From assembly GCF_003721515.1 (NCBI RefSeq), contig NZ_RJJD01000004.1, positions 62,001 to 126,000 of the forward strand: a stretch of 64,000 bases of DNA, in the 5' to 3' direction. Both the position numbers and the translations under genes were made by a program. This DNA is from Rufibacter latericius (lineage in GTDB: Bacteria > Bacteroidota > Bacteroidia > Cytophagales > Hymenobacteraceae). Each line of letters opens with the position of its first letter. The first letter of the stretch is position 1. Below the pieces are notes generated by a model. It was not told the origin of the DNA, made no database searches, and saw nothing but the letters and a program-made list of their open reading frames with translations. Below, piece after piece: positions 24,806 to 33,843 of this stretch.

Positions 24806-27676
24806 ATGATATTTTCCCGCTTAAAAGACTACTATCTGGCCCTGGGCTCCTTTGTGTTGGTACTGGGGATGACCTTGTATGCGTACTATGTGTCCAGAAC
24901 CAACGACCAGGTAGAAGACGAGCAGGATTTTAAGATCCAGCAGGTAAAGATCAAAGCCACCCTGGAGCGCCGGATGGGGTATTACCTGCAAATCCTGAAA
25001 GGAGTGAACGGGCTGTTTACGGCCTCAGACTCCGTGACCCGCGCCGATTTCCAGGACTACCTCAGTTCCCTGCAGATTGAGAAGAACTACCCAGGGGTAC
25101 AGGGAATCGGGTTTTCGGTGATGCTTACGCCAGAGCAGGTGCCTGAACTGGAGGAACGCGTCCGGGCTGAGGGCTTTCCTGATTTCAAAGTGTGGCCCGA
25201 AGGCTCCCGCACTGAATATACTTCCATTATCTTCATAGAGCCCATGACCGGGCTGAACAAGAGGGCCTTCGGTTTTGACATGTTCCAGGATCCTGCCCGG
25301 CGCGAGGCTATGGAAGCCGCCCGAGACGTCAATCTTCCGGCCATGACCGGAAAGGTGAAGCTGGTGCAGGAAGGCGGCGGCAGCGAACAGCCGGGCTTAC
25401 TTATGTATATGCCCGTTTATTATGGTGGCGAAGACCCTGTTGACCTAATGGAGCGCCGGGCCAAGTTGAGGGGCTTTGTGTACGCGCCTTTCCGGGCCAG
25501 TGACTTGTTCAACAACACCATCGGGGGGGAGTTCAATGACATCAGTATCTCTATCTATGACGGGAAAGAAGTCAAGGAAGAGGCTTTGTTGTATAGAAAC
25601 GCCGCGCAGATAGACCCCTCTGAAAACCAGGACAGCCTGTTGCTGGCCACAGATGTCATCAAATTTGCAGGTCGCACCTGGACCATCCGCTACAAGGCCA
25701 CCTGGGGTTTCAGGGAAGCCAGCGGCATTGACCAGCATGACCTTATTTTGCTGGGCGGCTGCATCATCAGTCTGCTCATTTTCTTTGTGGTGTGGTCCCT
25801 GCAACGGTACCTGCGATCCAACCAACTCACTGAGCTCATCACCAAGAACACCACGGCGGGTTTGTTTATGCTGGATGACCGAGGGTACTGTAGTTTCCAG
25901 AACCCGGCGGCCGAGAAAATGCTTGGTTTCAGCCTGCAGGAGCTCAAAAGCCGACCTTTGTATGAACTGGTGCACAGCGGTCAGGAACCCGGCAACCTGG
26001 CCCCTGAACTGGTGTCGCAGAAGTCCTACACCTTTGAAGACACGTTCCTGTGCCGCGACGGAAACCATATTCCGGTGGTGTGCTCCACCCGCTACGTAAA
26101 GCAGGGCGGCGCCGTGGTGGGCCATATCCTGGAGGTGCGCGACGTGACCGAAGAACGGAAAGCCCAACAGGCTTTGCTGGAAAGCGAGGCCCGTTTCCGG
26201 AACATGGCCGACAGCGCCCCCGTGATGATCTGGATCACCGATGAAAACAACGATTGCTCCTACGTGAACCGGCAGTGGCTCAAGTTCACGGGCTCTACCC
26301 TGGAAGACAACCTGGAAAAAGGATGGTTGCAGTACATCCACCCCGAAGATGCAGAAGCCAGTACGCAAACCTATGCCAAGGCCCGGGAGGAGAAAAACGA
26401 ATTCAAGGTGGAGTACCGCCTGCGTCGCCGCGACGGCCAATACCGTGGCGTGATGACCATGGGCATTCCCCGGTTCACCGCCGAGGGAGAATTCATGGGC
26501 TACATCGGCTCGGCCATTGACATCAGTGACCGTATTAAAATGGAGCAGCGGCTGAAAGAAAGCGCCGATACCCTCCAGAAGATTTTCATGCAGGTGCCGG
26601 CCATTGTGGGACTGGTGCAAGCGAAAGACCTTAGGTACACGCTGGTGAACTCTTACCTGAACACCCTGTATGATGGGAAAGCCAAAGTAGGGGAAATCGC
26701 CACTGAATCATTGCCTGTGCCGCAACGCGAGAAATTCAAAAACGCCATCCAACGCATTGTGGAGACTGGCGAACCTTTCATCGGGCAGGAAGTACCGGTT
26801 GCCTTTGATGATTCACCCGAGGGGGAGGAAACGGTGCGCTATTTCAACATTGTGTACCAACCTATCCTGAACAGCAAAGGCGCGGTGGAGTCGGTGCTCA
26901 CCTTTGCGGTGGAAGTAACCGAGCAAGTGCAAAGCCGGCAGCAGCTCTCCGCCATCAACAACGAGCTGAACCAGAAAAACCAGGAACTCATCAGGATCAA
27001 CAACGACCTTGATAATTTCGTGTACACCGCCTCACATGACCTGCGCTCGCCGCTCGCTAACCTGGAGGGCTTGACCACCGCCCTTCTGGAAACGGTTGAC
27101 GGCAAAGAGGATAGCGAAGAGCACCTGCTGCTGCACATGGTGGCCTCGTCCATCAATAAGCTGAAAGGCACGATTCATGACCTCACCGAGATCACCAAAG
27201 TGCAGAAAGACTTGGACTCACAAGCCGAGGTGCTTTCCTTCGCAGAGATTCTGGCCGGCGTGGAAGAAGACATCGCCCCGATGATCCACGAAGCCGAGGT
27301 GCAATTGCAAACGTGCTTTGAGGTGAAACACCTTCGGTACGCGCGCAAGAACCTGCGCAGCATTCTCTATAACCTGGTCTCCAATGCTGCCAAATACCGG
27401 GATCCCTCCCGTAAACTGATGATTACCGTCACTACCGACCAGAAAGACGGATATGTGGTTTTGACCGTGAAAGACAATGGCTTGGGCATAAGGGAAGACC
27501 AGCAGGAAAAACTGTTCACCATGTTCCGGCGGTTCCACTCCCACGTAGAGGGCACCGGCATTGGCCTTTATATTGTGAAGCGCATCATTGAAAACAATGG
27601 CGGGTACATAGAGGTGCAAAGCAAACAAGGCCAAGGCAGTACGTTCACCGTGTATTTTAAAGAGGTATCTCTCTAA
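24806..27676 (+). CDS. CHASE- and PAS-domain sensor histidine kinase
   Basis: 956 residues. Membrane helix about 10-29, periplasmic CHASE sensor domain (about 45-300), second helix about 312-334, then three PAS domains (about 345-455, 460-580, 582-715), a short coiled coil, HisKA with the phospho-acceptor His744 in ASHDLRSPLANL, and the ATPase domain (about 845-956) with N box LVSNAAKY, G1 box KDNGLGI and G2 box GTGIGLYIVKR. CHASE domains sense small molecules outside the membrane. There is no receiver domain and no response regulator nearby, so its partner is unknown. Adjacency to kmo might hint at sensing a metabolite but is not evidence. Confidence 0.93.
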   Translation: MIFSRLKDYYLALGSFVLVLGMTLYAYYVSRTNDQVEDEQDFKIQQVKIKATLERRMGYYLQILKGVNGLFTASDSVTRADFQDYLSSLQIEKNYPGVQGIGFSVMLTPEQVPELEERVRAEGFPDFKVWPEGSRTEYTSIIFIEPMTGLNKRAFGFDMFQDPARREAMEAARDVNLPAMTGKVKLVQEGGGSEQPGLLMYMPVYYGGEDPVDLMERRAKLRGFVYAPFRASDLFNNTIGGEFNDISISIYDGKEVKEEALLYRNAAQIDPSENQDSLLLATDVIKFAGRTWTIRYKATWGFREASGIDQHDLILLGGCIISLLIFFVVWSLQRYLRSNQLTELITKNTTAGLFMLDDRGYCSFQNPAAEKMLGFSLQELKSRPLYELVHSGQEPGNLAPELVSQKSYTFEDTFLCRDGNHIPVVCSTRYVKQGGAVVGHILEVRDVTEERKAQQALLESEARFRNMADSAPVMIWITDENNDCSYVNRQWLKFTGSTLEDNLEKGWLQYIHPEDAEASTQTYAKAREEKNEFKVEYRLRRRDGQYRGVMTMGIPRFTAEGEFMGYIGSAIDISDRIKMEQRLKESADTLQKIFMQVPAIVGLVQAKDLRYTLVNSYLNTLYDGKAKVGEIATESLPVPQREKFKNAIQRIVETGEPFIGQEVPVAFDDSPEGEETVRYFNIVYQPILNSKGAVESVLTFAVEVTEQVQSRQQLSAINNELNQKNQELIRINNDLDNFVYTASHDLRSPLANLEGLTTALLETVDGKEDSEEHLLLHMVASSINKLKGTIHDLTEITKVQKDLDSQAEVLSFAEILAGVEEDIAPMIHEAEVQLQTCFEVKHLRYARKNLRSILYNLVSNAAKYRDPSRKLMITVTTDQKDGYVVLTVKDNGLGIREDQQEKLFTMFRRFHSHVEGTGIGLYIVKRIIENNGGYIEVQSKQGQGSTFTVYFKEVSL

Positions 27677-27712
27677 GTCAACTTTCAGCCATCTGGAGAG
27701 TGCCAAATCCAA

Positions 27713-27758
27713 AAGCCGCTTTGGGCCTGTTTTTCTAGAAACAGGCCCAAAGCGGCTT
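27713..27758. terminator. Bidirectional terminator, perfect 20-bp hairpin
   Basis: Arms 27713-27732 and 27739-27758 pair perfectly. The core TTTGGGCCTGTTT / AAACAGGCCCAAA is the same as in the terminator at 41289-41334 and resembles an undamaged copy of the dispersed palindrome. It lies between the kinase (plus) and the DUF4252-like gene (minus). Confidence 0.85.
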
Positions 27759-27789
27759 CTTATTTTCTGCGGAAGAAAAATAACGTTGC

Positions 27790-28365
27790 TTAACCCAGCA
27801 AAGGAAGAAGCAGCTCGGGGTCAATTTTCTGGAGCATTAATTCTACCTGTTGGCGGGTGAAACGGCCATTGACCTGAAGCATCAGAAACGAGTTGCCGTA
27901 TTTGCGATAGCCTACAATCTCCTGCACCTGTTCCTGAGACTGCCGCATCCTGAACTGCAGTGAGCCCGGGTCTTCGGTCAGCGACGGGATAGCCGCATAG
28001 CTGTCTTTCTGCAACACCTGGTCCAGTTCCTGGGTCAGGCCCTGCTCCAGGAACCGCATAGATTTCCGGTCGGTAGGGGTGAAGGTGAGCACGCGCACCG
28101 AGGAGATGTTGGCCAGCGCCGCCCGTACGGTGGTATCCGAAACCTCTTTTGCCAGGTACCGAGATACTAGGCCCACCGGAACCGTGGTGCCCTTGAAGCC
28201 CGCCTGGTTTCGGTACTTTTGGAAAAACTCAGAGGTTGATTGAGCCGGAGGCAGTTTGCTGGTGCTGCTGCAAGCTTGGGCCAAGCAGAAAAAGGCTGCT
28301 GCCAGAAAAGGCAGGAGAATTCGCAAAATGGAATTCGGGGATGTATGAAGGACTGAAGAATGCAT
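27790..28365 (-). CDS. DUF4252-like lipoprotein
   Basis: 191 residues with a lipoprotein signal (lipobox about LAQAC, Cys about 32) and a Ser/Pro/Gln-rich linker. The rest resembles DUF4252 proteins of Bacteroidota: FFQKYRNQAGF at the start of the domain, SSVRVLTF in the first strand, and a C-terminal EIVGYRKYGNSFLMLQVNGRF that matches the family's pattern ending in a GRF/GKF strand. DUF4252 genes often lie next to sigma-factor operons; here no sigma factor is near. Function unknown, probably on the periplasmic face of a membrane. Confidence 0.7.
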   Translation of the reverse strand: MHSSVLHTSPNSILRILLPFLAAAFFCLAQACSSTSKLPPAQSTSEFFQKYRNQAGFKGTTVPVGLVSRYLAKEVSDTTVRAALANISSVRVLTFTPTDRKSMRFLEQGLTQELDQVLQKDSYAAIPSLTEDPGSLQFRMRQSQEQVQEIVGYRKYGNSFLMLQVNGRFTRQQVELMLQKIDPELLLPLLG

Positions 28366-28376
28366 GCGCTTTTATG

Positions 28377-28410
28377 TTTTTGCCTTCTTTTACGGAAAAG
28401 AAGGCAAAAA
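28377..28410 (-). terminator. Terminator of the acetyltransferase gene
   Basis: Perfect 15-bp stem with A-rich and T-rich ends (TTTTTGCCTTCTTTT paired around ACGG), between the GNAT stop and the next minus-strand gene. Confidence 0.75.
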
Positions 28411-28444
28411 CGCTCACGCTTGCGCTGACCAGGTGGAGTCTGGC

Positions 28445-28927
28445 CTATTTATGCTCCTCGGCCCTGGCCGACGGCTTTTGGTAGATGTTGGGTGTGTGCA
28501 GTTGCATGAAGCGCTCTGGATGGGGCAGGGGCTCAAACCCGAATTGGCTGTACAGGTCGTGCGCATCCTGAGTGGCCAGCATCCAGCGGCGTAGCCCTTG
28601 CAGTTCGGGGTGGGTTCTGAAGGCCTTGATCATCCATTTGCAAAGCCCATTGCCCCGGTGCTCCTCCAACACGAAGACATCGCAGAGGTAAGCAAAGGTG
28701 GTATAGTCGGTGATCAGGCGGGCGAAGGCGACTTGTTTTCCCTCAAAATACACGCCTACGCACAACGAGTGGTCAATGGCTCTTTTCACTGTCTGGCGGG
28801 GAATACCCTTGGCCCAGTACGTCTCGCTTAAAAAGCCGTGAATCGTTTCTAGCTGTAAAAGGTCTTTATCGAAACTCAGAAAGAAACCTTTCTTATTGGC
28901 TTCAGGAAAAGGAATAGAAAAAGGCAT
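28445..28927 (-). CDS. GNAT family N-acetyltransferase
   Basis: 160 residues from ATG 28927 (MPFSIPFPEANK). Acetyl-CoA-dependent acetyltransferase fold: the acetyl-CoA loop is EEHRGNGLCKWMI (pattern RxxGxG/A), preceded by YLCDVFVLE. The N-terminal phrase IHGFLSETYWAKGIP and SLCVGVYFEGKQVAFARLITD are typical of a widespread subfamily annotated simply as GNAT. Substrate unknown. The frame is open to 28978 without a better start. Confidence 0.88.
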   Translation of the reverse strand: MPFSIPFPEANKKGFFLSFDKDLLQLETIHGFLSETYWAKGIPRQTVKRAIDHSLCVGVYFEGKQVAFARLITDYTTFAYLCDVFVLEEHRGNGLCKWMIKAFRTHPELQGLRRWMLATQDAHDLYSQFGFEPLPHPERFMQLHTPNIYQKPSARAEEHK

Positions 28928-29032
28928 GATAGCTGAATTAGTTGTTCTTTGAGCGATTCTTATGCAAGAATAGAACATAAGCGATGGTTAAATTATAAAA
29001 ACACTTTATGGAATACAATTTATAATTCAAGG

Positions 29033-29040
29033 TAACTTTG
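29033..29040 (+). promoter_or_regulatory. Isolated plus-strand -7 box
   Basis: TAACTTTG, exact TAnnTTTG, facing away from the acetyltransferase gene into a region without an assigned gene. Confidence 0.35.
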
Positions 29041-29074
29041 TCTGCAATTCGCATTCACAGAGATTGTAAAAACT

Positions 29075-29176
29075 GTGAAGCATTCCTATCTAAAAGGTAA
29101 GAAGCAGGAGTTTGAGATTGCAGCCTTGGCAAAGAATAGAGAAGCACTTATACCCTTTAAAGTCGAGGGTGATTAG
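29075..29176 (+). CDS. Candidate 33-residue small protein
   Basis: GTG start, TAG stop. The product is charged (many Lys/Glu; core KGKKQEFEIAALAKNREA) with no membrane segment. The start is 34 bases downstream of the -7 box at 29033-29040. No ribosome binding site is seen, as is usual in this phylum. It may also be the leftover of a decayed gene. Confidence 0.25.
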   Translation: MKHSYLKGKKQEFEIAALAKNREALIPFKVEGD

Positions 29177-29439
29177 AGCGCTTGATATAAAGTAGCGTTG
29201 GTTAAGCAGAGCTCTGATTTTTGGAGACGCTGTGGCTTTTCGGCTTATCCAGCACAGTTTTGGATTTTCCTGATGCGGAAGCTTCTCTAGATGTGTCTTC
29301 CTGATCTATTTCTTTCTTTGGAATGCCTAATTAAGAGAGGAAAACAGGAAGATTAAGGTCAGTAGACTGGTTTTCCCTTGTGCGTGTTTCTGTACAAACC
29401 TGTGGCAGCCTGACAGCAGAGAGGCAGATGAAGCGGATT

Positions 29440-29485
29440 TTTCCGAGGCCCGTACGCTAAGAGAAAGCGGCATGGGCCTCGGAAA
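29440..29485. terminator. Hairpin downstream of the membrane-protein gene
   Basis: Arms TTTCCGAGGCCC (29440-29451) and GGGCCTCGGAAA (29474-29485) pair perfectly around 22 bases. It lacks a T-run on the minus strand, so factor-independent termination is uncertain. Confidence 0.45.
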
Positions 29486-29493
29486 GAATAGCC

Positions 29494-30375
29494 TTAGGTG
29501 TGTAGAATGTACGGAACCTCTGGAGTAGTAGCGGGAACTCGCTTTTTCTGGGTTCCTGTAGGGAAGGCCTGTTTCCCTTGGGTATTTATGGCAGGAACGG
29601 CGTCTTCGCTCTTGCCTCTGTACAGCACCATGCCGAAGATGTTATGAAGCGAAAGTTCTTGCTCCATGTGCTGCAAAATTGCCCTGATAAAGAAAATAAT
29701 ACCCAGCATCTCCAGTACTTCCTCCAGCGAAGTGCATAGTTTATAAACAGGATCTAAGCCGTCGCCTTTGTTGGCGATGAAATCACCGCCAACCATTTCC
29801 ATGCCTACTGCCCCTGAAATGAAGATGATCCCAGACATGACGAAACGGAACAGAGTTTTTCTGGGCAGCGCTAAAAGGAACCTCACCAGATAAAGGCCCA
29901 CAAAGGCGAAAAGCAGCACGTAGGGTACAAACCAGGCAAAGTTCAGCAAACCCAGGTTGTCTTGTTGAAGCGACTCTTTTAGAAAGTTCCGGGAGGGTTT
30001 CACCAGTAGTTCATGGATGGAGAATAACTCATCCAGGCCCAGCCAGGCAAACATGCCACTCATGAAAAGCCATTTCTTGTACTGCGAGGTTTTCTGGCTG
30101 GCCTTTACGTGCTGAGAAATGGAGTAAAGCAGGAAAGCGCTGATAAAGAGGTTGATGGTTGAAAAATACGCCGGAAGGTTTCTTTCGCCGTCAAAGGCAA
30201 ACATTCCCGTTACATAGTATTTAAAGGAATAAGATCCTGTGATGGAAGCATCCCCATAAACCCGCAGGTAATACTCTATTGACATTGCGCATAGGTCTAA
30301 GATCAGTAAGACAACCAGGGTTTTGACCAGAAACCGTAGCACTGCTGTAGACTTTATTTGGTACAGGTTTTCCAT
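29494..30375 (-). CDS. Multi-pass membrane protein, unknown function
   Basis: About 293 residues from ATG 30375. Seven predicted membrane helices are spread over the sequence (the first about 17-35, then near 65-85, 105-122, 150-175, 185-205 and 225-245) and a hydrophilic Lys/Thr/Pro-rich tail follows. I do not recognise the family. The loop with FAWLGLDELFSIHELL holds several charged residues close to the membrane, which might form a site. An in-frame TTG at 30441 is a weaker start. The gene stands alone, with a promoter box at 30464-30471 and AT-rich DNA upstream. Confidence 0.75.
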   Translation of the reverse strand: MENLYQIKSTAVLRFLVKTLVVLLILDLCAMSIEYYLRVYGDASITGSYSFKYYVTGMFAFDGERNLPAYFSTINLFISAFLLYSISQHVKASQKTSQYKKWLFMSGMFAWLGLDELFSIHELLVKPSRNFLKESLQQDNLGLLNFAWFVPYVLLFAFVGLYLVRFLLALPRKTLFRFVMSGIIFISGAVGMEMVGGDFIANKGDGLDPVYKLCTSLEEVLEMLGIIFFIRAILQHMEQELSLHNIFGMVLYRGKSEDAVPAINTQGKQAFPTGTQKKRVPATTPEVPYILHT

Positions 30376-30463
30376 GATGAATGAAATATGAGATAATGAT
30401 CTTTGATAAAAAGAGATGTAAGTAGAATATATGTTTGCCAATAATAGTTATATTTTTTATAAA

Positions 30464-30471
30464 CAAAAATA
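30464..30471 (-). promoter_or_regulatory. -7 box of the membrane-protein gene
   Basis: Complement TATTTTTG, exact TAnnTTTG, 90 bases upstream of the ATG at 30375. Confidence 0.4.
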
Positions 30472-30857
30472 AATTTTAGGTAGAAATAATATTTTAGTTA
30501 CATAAAATAGGGAATTAAGTATACAGGAGTTGAGGCTGCTTGATTCAAATAGCCCTAAATGCATTATTAAGCATACTTTAGGAAAACAGGCTGAAAGCAG
30601 ATAAAGAGGAGAAAATTCGGCTTATCCTGTCGAGGAATAAGGATTTTGTAAGTGACTGCAGCAGACGCTAGAAGGCAGGAAATTTTTAAAGGCTGAAGTT
30701 GACCCAGGAAGCAAATCTACAACTTGCCCGCTTATGGTTGCCGGCCTTTTATTTGTTCCGGTGTGGTTTATTGCCAACTGGCCCATTAGTATAGTTAAGC
30801 AGGGAGGTAGCTGGCTTTAGGGTACAGGCAAAGCCAATTATAAGTAAACAGACCTGT

Positions 30858-30894
30858 GTTTTAGGGCGGTTTTCAGGAAAGTGGCCTTAAAACG
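30858..30894 (+). repeat. Dispersed palindromic element
   Basis: GTTTTAGGGCGG, TTTTCAGGAAAG, TGGCCTTAAAACG; close to the consensus. Confidence 0.65.
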
Positions 30895-30924
30895 ATTCAT
30901 TGTTAGACTTCCCAAAGTTTGTAA

Positions 30925-30974
30925 ATCATAAAACCCCAAGCGCCCAATCAATTGGGCGCTTGGGGTTTTATGAT
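30925..30974 (-). terminator. Terminator of the coiled-coil gene, perfect 24-bp stem
   Basis: Arms 30925-30948 and 30951-30974 pair perfectly (core AAAACCCCAAGCGCCC). A/T-rich outer ends would allow termination in either direction. Confidence 0.85.
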
Positions 30975-31006
30975 CTTTTGTTAAGAAGCAGTTCTGCGCT
31001 TGCAGG

Positions 31007-31519
31007 TTATTTGTTGGAGGCAATCTTGCGGTTACCTTCTTTTTCTTTTGCGGCTAGCTTGCGGGCGGCTTCTTTTTCCTTCAATTCCTGAGCGCGTTCT
31101 TTGGCGGCTTGCTTTCTGGCTTCTTCCTTCTCTTTCAGGGCAAGTTTCGCCTGGCGCTCTTTTTCTTTAAGCGCCTCTTCTTTCTCTTCTAAAGCTTCCT
31201 TCTTCTCTTGCTCTTTTTGTTTCAGGGCAGCGGCTCTTTCCTTTTCGGCTTGCTTTCTTGCCTCCTCTTTTTGCGCGAAGGCTGCATCCATGGCTTCGTA
31301 TTTGGCGTCAATGAGGGCCTCGCGGGCAATCTGTTTCTGTTTGGCAAGTTCCTTCCGCTCTTTGGCTTTTTGCTTGGCTAATTCGGCGCGTTCTTTTTCT
31401 TTCTGCTTCATCGCAGCAATGCGCTCTTTGTTTTTTTGTTCATTGCTTTGGGCCTGAGCAGAGCCCACTGCCAGGACGAAAGTAAACGTAAGCACGAGGA
31501 GAGTAAAACGTCTTAACAT
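31007..31519 (-). CDS. Secreted Lys/Glu/Ala-rich coiled-coil protein
   Basis: 170 residues with a signal peptide (about 1-24, ending SAQAQ). Nearly the whole mature part (about 26-165) is an uninterrupted charged helix made of imperfect repeats such as KEKERAELAKQKAKERKELAK and KEKEAARKLAAKEKE, with heptad-like spacing. It has no enzymatic motif. Such periplasmic single-helix or coiled-coil proteins may span or stiffen the periplasm, but the function is not known. Stands alone, with its own terminator. Confidence 0.7.
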   Translation of the reverse strand: MLRRFTLLVLTFTFVLAVGSAQAQSNEQKNKERIAAMKQKEKERAELAKQKAKERKELAKQKQIAREALIDAKYEAMDAAFAQKEEARKQAEKERAAALKQKEQEKKEALEEKEEALKEKERQAKLALKEKEEARKQAAKERAQELKEKEAARKLAAKEKEGNRKIASNK

Positions 31520-32224
31520 AGATAGTTTGTTGAGGGTTGACTTTGTGTTCGTTGCAAAGTAAAATAATGTACTAGTTAAATGCTAATAAACTTGCGTTAA
31601 AATAATTATTGTGACCTTAATTGTAATTATATTGGTATTGGAAGTTTTAGTAAGGTTGAATTACAGACTAAGTGAACTTCCAAAATCAGGTTTACTTTGA
31701 GGTTGTTAGCTGTCCTTCAGCTTTATAGGGGAACTACGTATAAACAGCAGAAAAGGTGGCATCCAATAGGATTATGGAATCAAAAAAGTTGCCGGATGTA
31801 AGCAGATTAGGAAGCTTCCCCTATTTCCCTGCTAGAATTAGTGCTAGATAACTCTTGATAGGTCTTTCTCAAATTATGGCAGGAGCCTTCTGTTAGCACA
31901 GGGCTCATCATAGCTAATGCTGTATCGTTCAAGAGAAATGGCGCAGGAAAGTTCAGGCCCATGAAGAGTTCTTACGGAAAAGGATTAGATGAGATGTGCT
32001 GGGTTCTTTCAGGTAGTCGAAAAAACACAGAAGGGAAATGCTCCCCAGGCTATGTGGAAAAGTGAGGAAAGCAAGCGGAGCGATATAAAGATGGAGAAGT
32101 AATCACTTAAGAATAGAGAAGAAGGAAATGGGGCTACTTTAACCAAAATGGCCCTAAAACAAAAGGGCCCTACTGCTTTCGCAATAGGGCCCTTTTTGAG
32201 CCGAAGCCTTTAATAAAGAGCTTT
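31520..32224. other. 705-base region without a gene
   Basis: No open frame of useful length, no tRNA-like structure. A partial dispersed palindrome (about 32129-32160) and the asnS terminator (32161-32196) lie at the far end. I see nothing else. Confidence 0.55.
32161..32196 (-). terminator. Terminator of asnS
   Basis: Arms AAAAGGGCCCTA (32161-32172) and TAGGGCCCTTTT (32185-32196), perfect, followed on the minus strand by a T-rich tract. Confidence 0.8.
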
Positions 32225-33613
32225 TTAAAACTCTGCGCTCTTCGGGAAACGAGGGAAAGGAATCACGTCTCTGATATTGCCCATGCCGGTCACAAACAGT
32301 AGCAGGCGCTCAAAACCCAACCCGAAGCCGCTGTGCGGCACCGTTCCAAAACGGCGGGTATCCAGGAACCACCACATTTCTTTCTCCGGAACGCCCATCT
32401 CTTGCATGCGGGTCACCAGTTTCTCGTAGCTCTCCTCCCGCTGCGATCCACCGATGATTTCCCCGATGCCCGGAAACAACACGTCCATGGCGCGTACGGT
32501 TTTGCCGTCATCGTTCAGCTTCATGTAGAAAGACTTGATGTCTTTGGGGTAGTTAGTGAGGATAACAGGCTTCTTGAAGTGCTTCTCCACCAGGTAGCGC
32601 TCGTGCTCGCTTTGCAGGTCAGTGCCCCAATCCACTTTGTACTCAAACTTCTGCTTGGCCGTCTTCAGGATCTCAATAGCCTCGGTGTAGGTCAGATGCT
32701 GGAAATCATTCTCCACCACAAAGTTCAGGCGGCTGAGCAGTTCCTTGTCGTACATGTCGTTCAGGAACTGGAGGTCATCCTGGCAGTTCTCCAAAGCATA
32801 ACGCACCAGGTACTTGAGGAAATCCTCGGCCAGTTCCATGTTGTCTTCCAGTTCATAGAAGGCCATCTCGGGCTCAATCATCCAGAACTCGGCTAGGTGA
32901 CGGCTGGTGTTGGAGTTCTCGGCTCTAAAGGTTGGTCCGAAGGTGTAGATCTCAGACAAGGCCATGGCGGTTACCTCACCTTCCAACTGACCCGAAACGG
33001 TCAGGTTGGTTGATTTTCCGAAGAAATCCTGGGAGAAGTCTACTTCGCCGGCCTCGGTACGAGGCGGGTTCACCGGATCAAGGGTGGTTACCCGGAACAT
33101 CTCACCGGCGCCTTCAGCATCTGAGGCGGTAATGATGGGTGTATGGATGTAGAAAAAACCTTTGTTGTTGAAGTACTGGTGCACGGCAAAGGCCATGGCG
33201 TGCCGTACGCGCAGCACCGCGCCAAACGTGTTGGTGCGCGGGCGCAGGTGGGCAATCTCGCGCAGGAACTCCAGCGAGTGGCCTTTTTTCTGCAAAGGAT
33301 ACGTCTCAGGGTCGGCGGTGCCCAGCACCTCAATGCTACGGGCCTGGATTTCCACGGTTTGGCCTTTGCCCTGGCTCTGCACCAACGTGCCCAGCACCGA
33401 CACGCTGGCGCCGGTGGTCACCTCCTTCAAGGCCTCGTCGGTGAACAAGGTCATGTCGGCCACCACCTGAATATTATGGATAGTAGAGCCGTCGTTCACG
33501 GCAATAAACGTCACAAACTTGTTGCCGCGCTTGGTGCGCACCCAACCTTTTACCAACACCTCCTGGCCGCTGGCCGGCGTCTGAAGAACTTCCTGTACTT
33601 TAATTCTTTTCAT
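32225..33613 (-). CDS. asnS: Asparaginyl-tRNA synthetase
   Basis: About 462 residues from ATG 33613 ([10 protein letters not shown]). Class IIb synthetase. The N-terminal OB-fold anticodon-binding domain (about 10-110) contains [23 protein letters not shown]; the catalytic core has motif 2 around [24 protein letters not shown] and motif 3 [15 protein letters not shown]. AsnRS rather than AspRS is indicated by its length and [12 protein letters not shown]. The frame reads upstream through two 14-base repeats to 33637, but the ATG fits the family and the promoter. Confidence 0.95.
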   Translation of the reverse strand: MKRIKVQEVLQTPASGQEVLVKGWVRTKRGNKFVTFIAVNDGSTIHNIQVVADMTLFTDEALKEVTTGASVSVLGTLVQSQGKGQTVEIQARSIEVLGTADPETYPLQKKGHSLEFLREIAHLRPRTNTFGAVLRVRHAMAFAVHQYFNNKGFFYIHTPIITASDAEGAGEMFRVTTLDPVNPPRTEAGEVDFSQDFFGKSTNLTVSGQLEGEVTAMALSEIYTFGPTFRAENSNTSRHLAEFWMIEPEMAFYELEDNMELAEDFLKYLVRYALENCQDDLQFLNDMYDKELLSRLNFVVENDFQHLTYTEAIEILKTAKQKFEYKVDWGTDLQSEHERYLVEKHFKKPVILTNYPKDIKSFYMKLNDDGKTVRAMDVLFPGIGEIIGGSQREESYEKLVTRMQEMGVPEKEMWWFLDTRRFGTVPHSGFGLGFERLLLFVTGMGNIRDVIPFPRFPKSAEF

Positions 33614-33623
33614 TTTGAATAGC

Positions 33624-33651
33624 GTATCACGTAGCACGTATCAAGTAGCAC
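33624..33651 (-). repeat. Two 14-base direct repeats in the asnS leader
   Basis: GTATCACGTAGCAC and GTATCAAGTAGCAC lie head to tail, one mismatch, between the asnS -7 box and its ATG. A further CGTAG follows. Confidence 0.6.
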
Positions 33652-33665
33652 GTAGTTGACCCGTG

Positions 33666-33673
33666 CAAAAGTA
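33666..33673 (-). promoter_or_regulatory. -7 box of asnS
   Basis: Complement TACTTTTG, exact TAnnTTTG. Predicts a leader of about 45 bases that contains the direct repeats. Confidence 0.5.
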
Positions 33674-33774
33674 GGGATACAGGCGCAAAAATCTTAACAG
33701 AAAGAAGAGTCTTGCCCTCTGATGCCCTTTACTTGATACCTTGCGCCAAAGGCGCGTGCCAAAATTAACCTTTT

Positions 33775-33806
33775 TTGCAAACCAGTAGTAAAAAACCATA
33801 ACTTTG
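33775..33806 (+). promoter_or_regulatory. Promoter of rpoN
   Basis: TTG at 33775-33777 within a T-run, 21 bases, then TAACTTTG at 33799-33806 (exact TAnnTTTG). Predicted start near 33812, 32 bases before the ATG. Confidence 0.65.
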
Positions 33807-33843
33807 GGCTAGACCGCACGTGAGTGGCCGGCGCCGTTTATGT

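Larger units (their letters stand above)
28928..29493. other. 566-base region with little coding signal
   Basis: Contains an exact plus-strand -7 box (29033-29040), a 33-codon open frame after it (29075-29176) and a hairpin at 29440-29485. I see no longer gene; the sequence is not especially repetitive. Confidence 0.5.
30376..31006. other. 631-base intergenic region
   Basis: Very AT-rich in 30440-30530. Holds the promoter of the membrane-protein gene, one dispersed palindrome (30858-30894) and the perfect terminator of the coiled-coil gene (30925-30974). A 61-codon frame at 30838-31023 runs through the palindrome and the terminator and is not credible. Confidence 0.55.

Noticed and set aside
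25445-26620. 391-codon minus-strand open frame
   Set aside because: Antisense to the CHASE/PAS kinase; His-rich composition typical of a shadow frame.
30838-31023. 61-codon minus-strand open frame
   Set aside because: Consists of a terminator hairpin and the palindromic element read as codons.
31520-32224. Gene-free region checked for tRNA or structured RNA
   Set aside because: No cloverleaf, no T-loop sequence GGTTCGAAT and no strong hairpin other than the asnS terminator were found.
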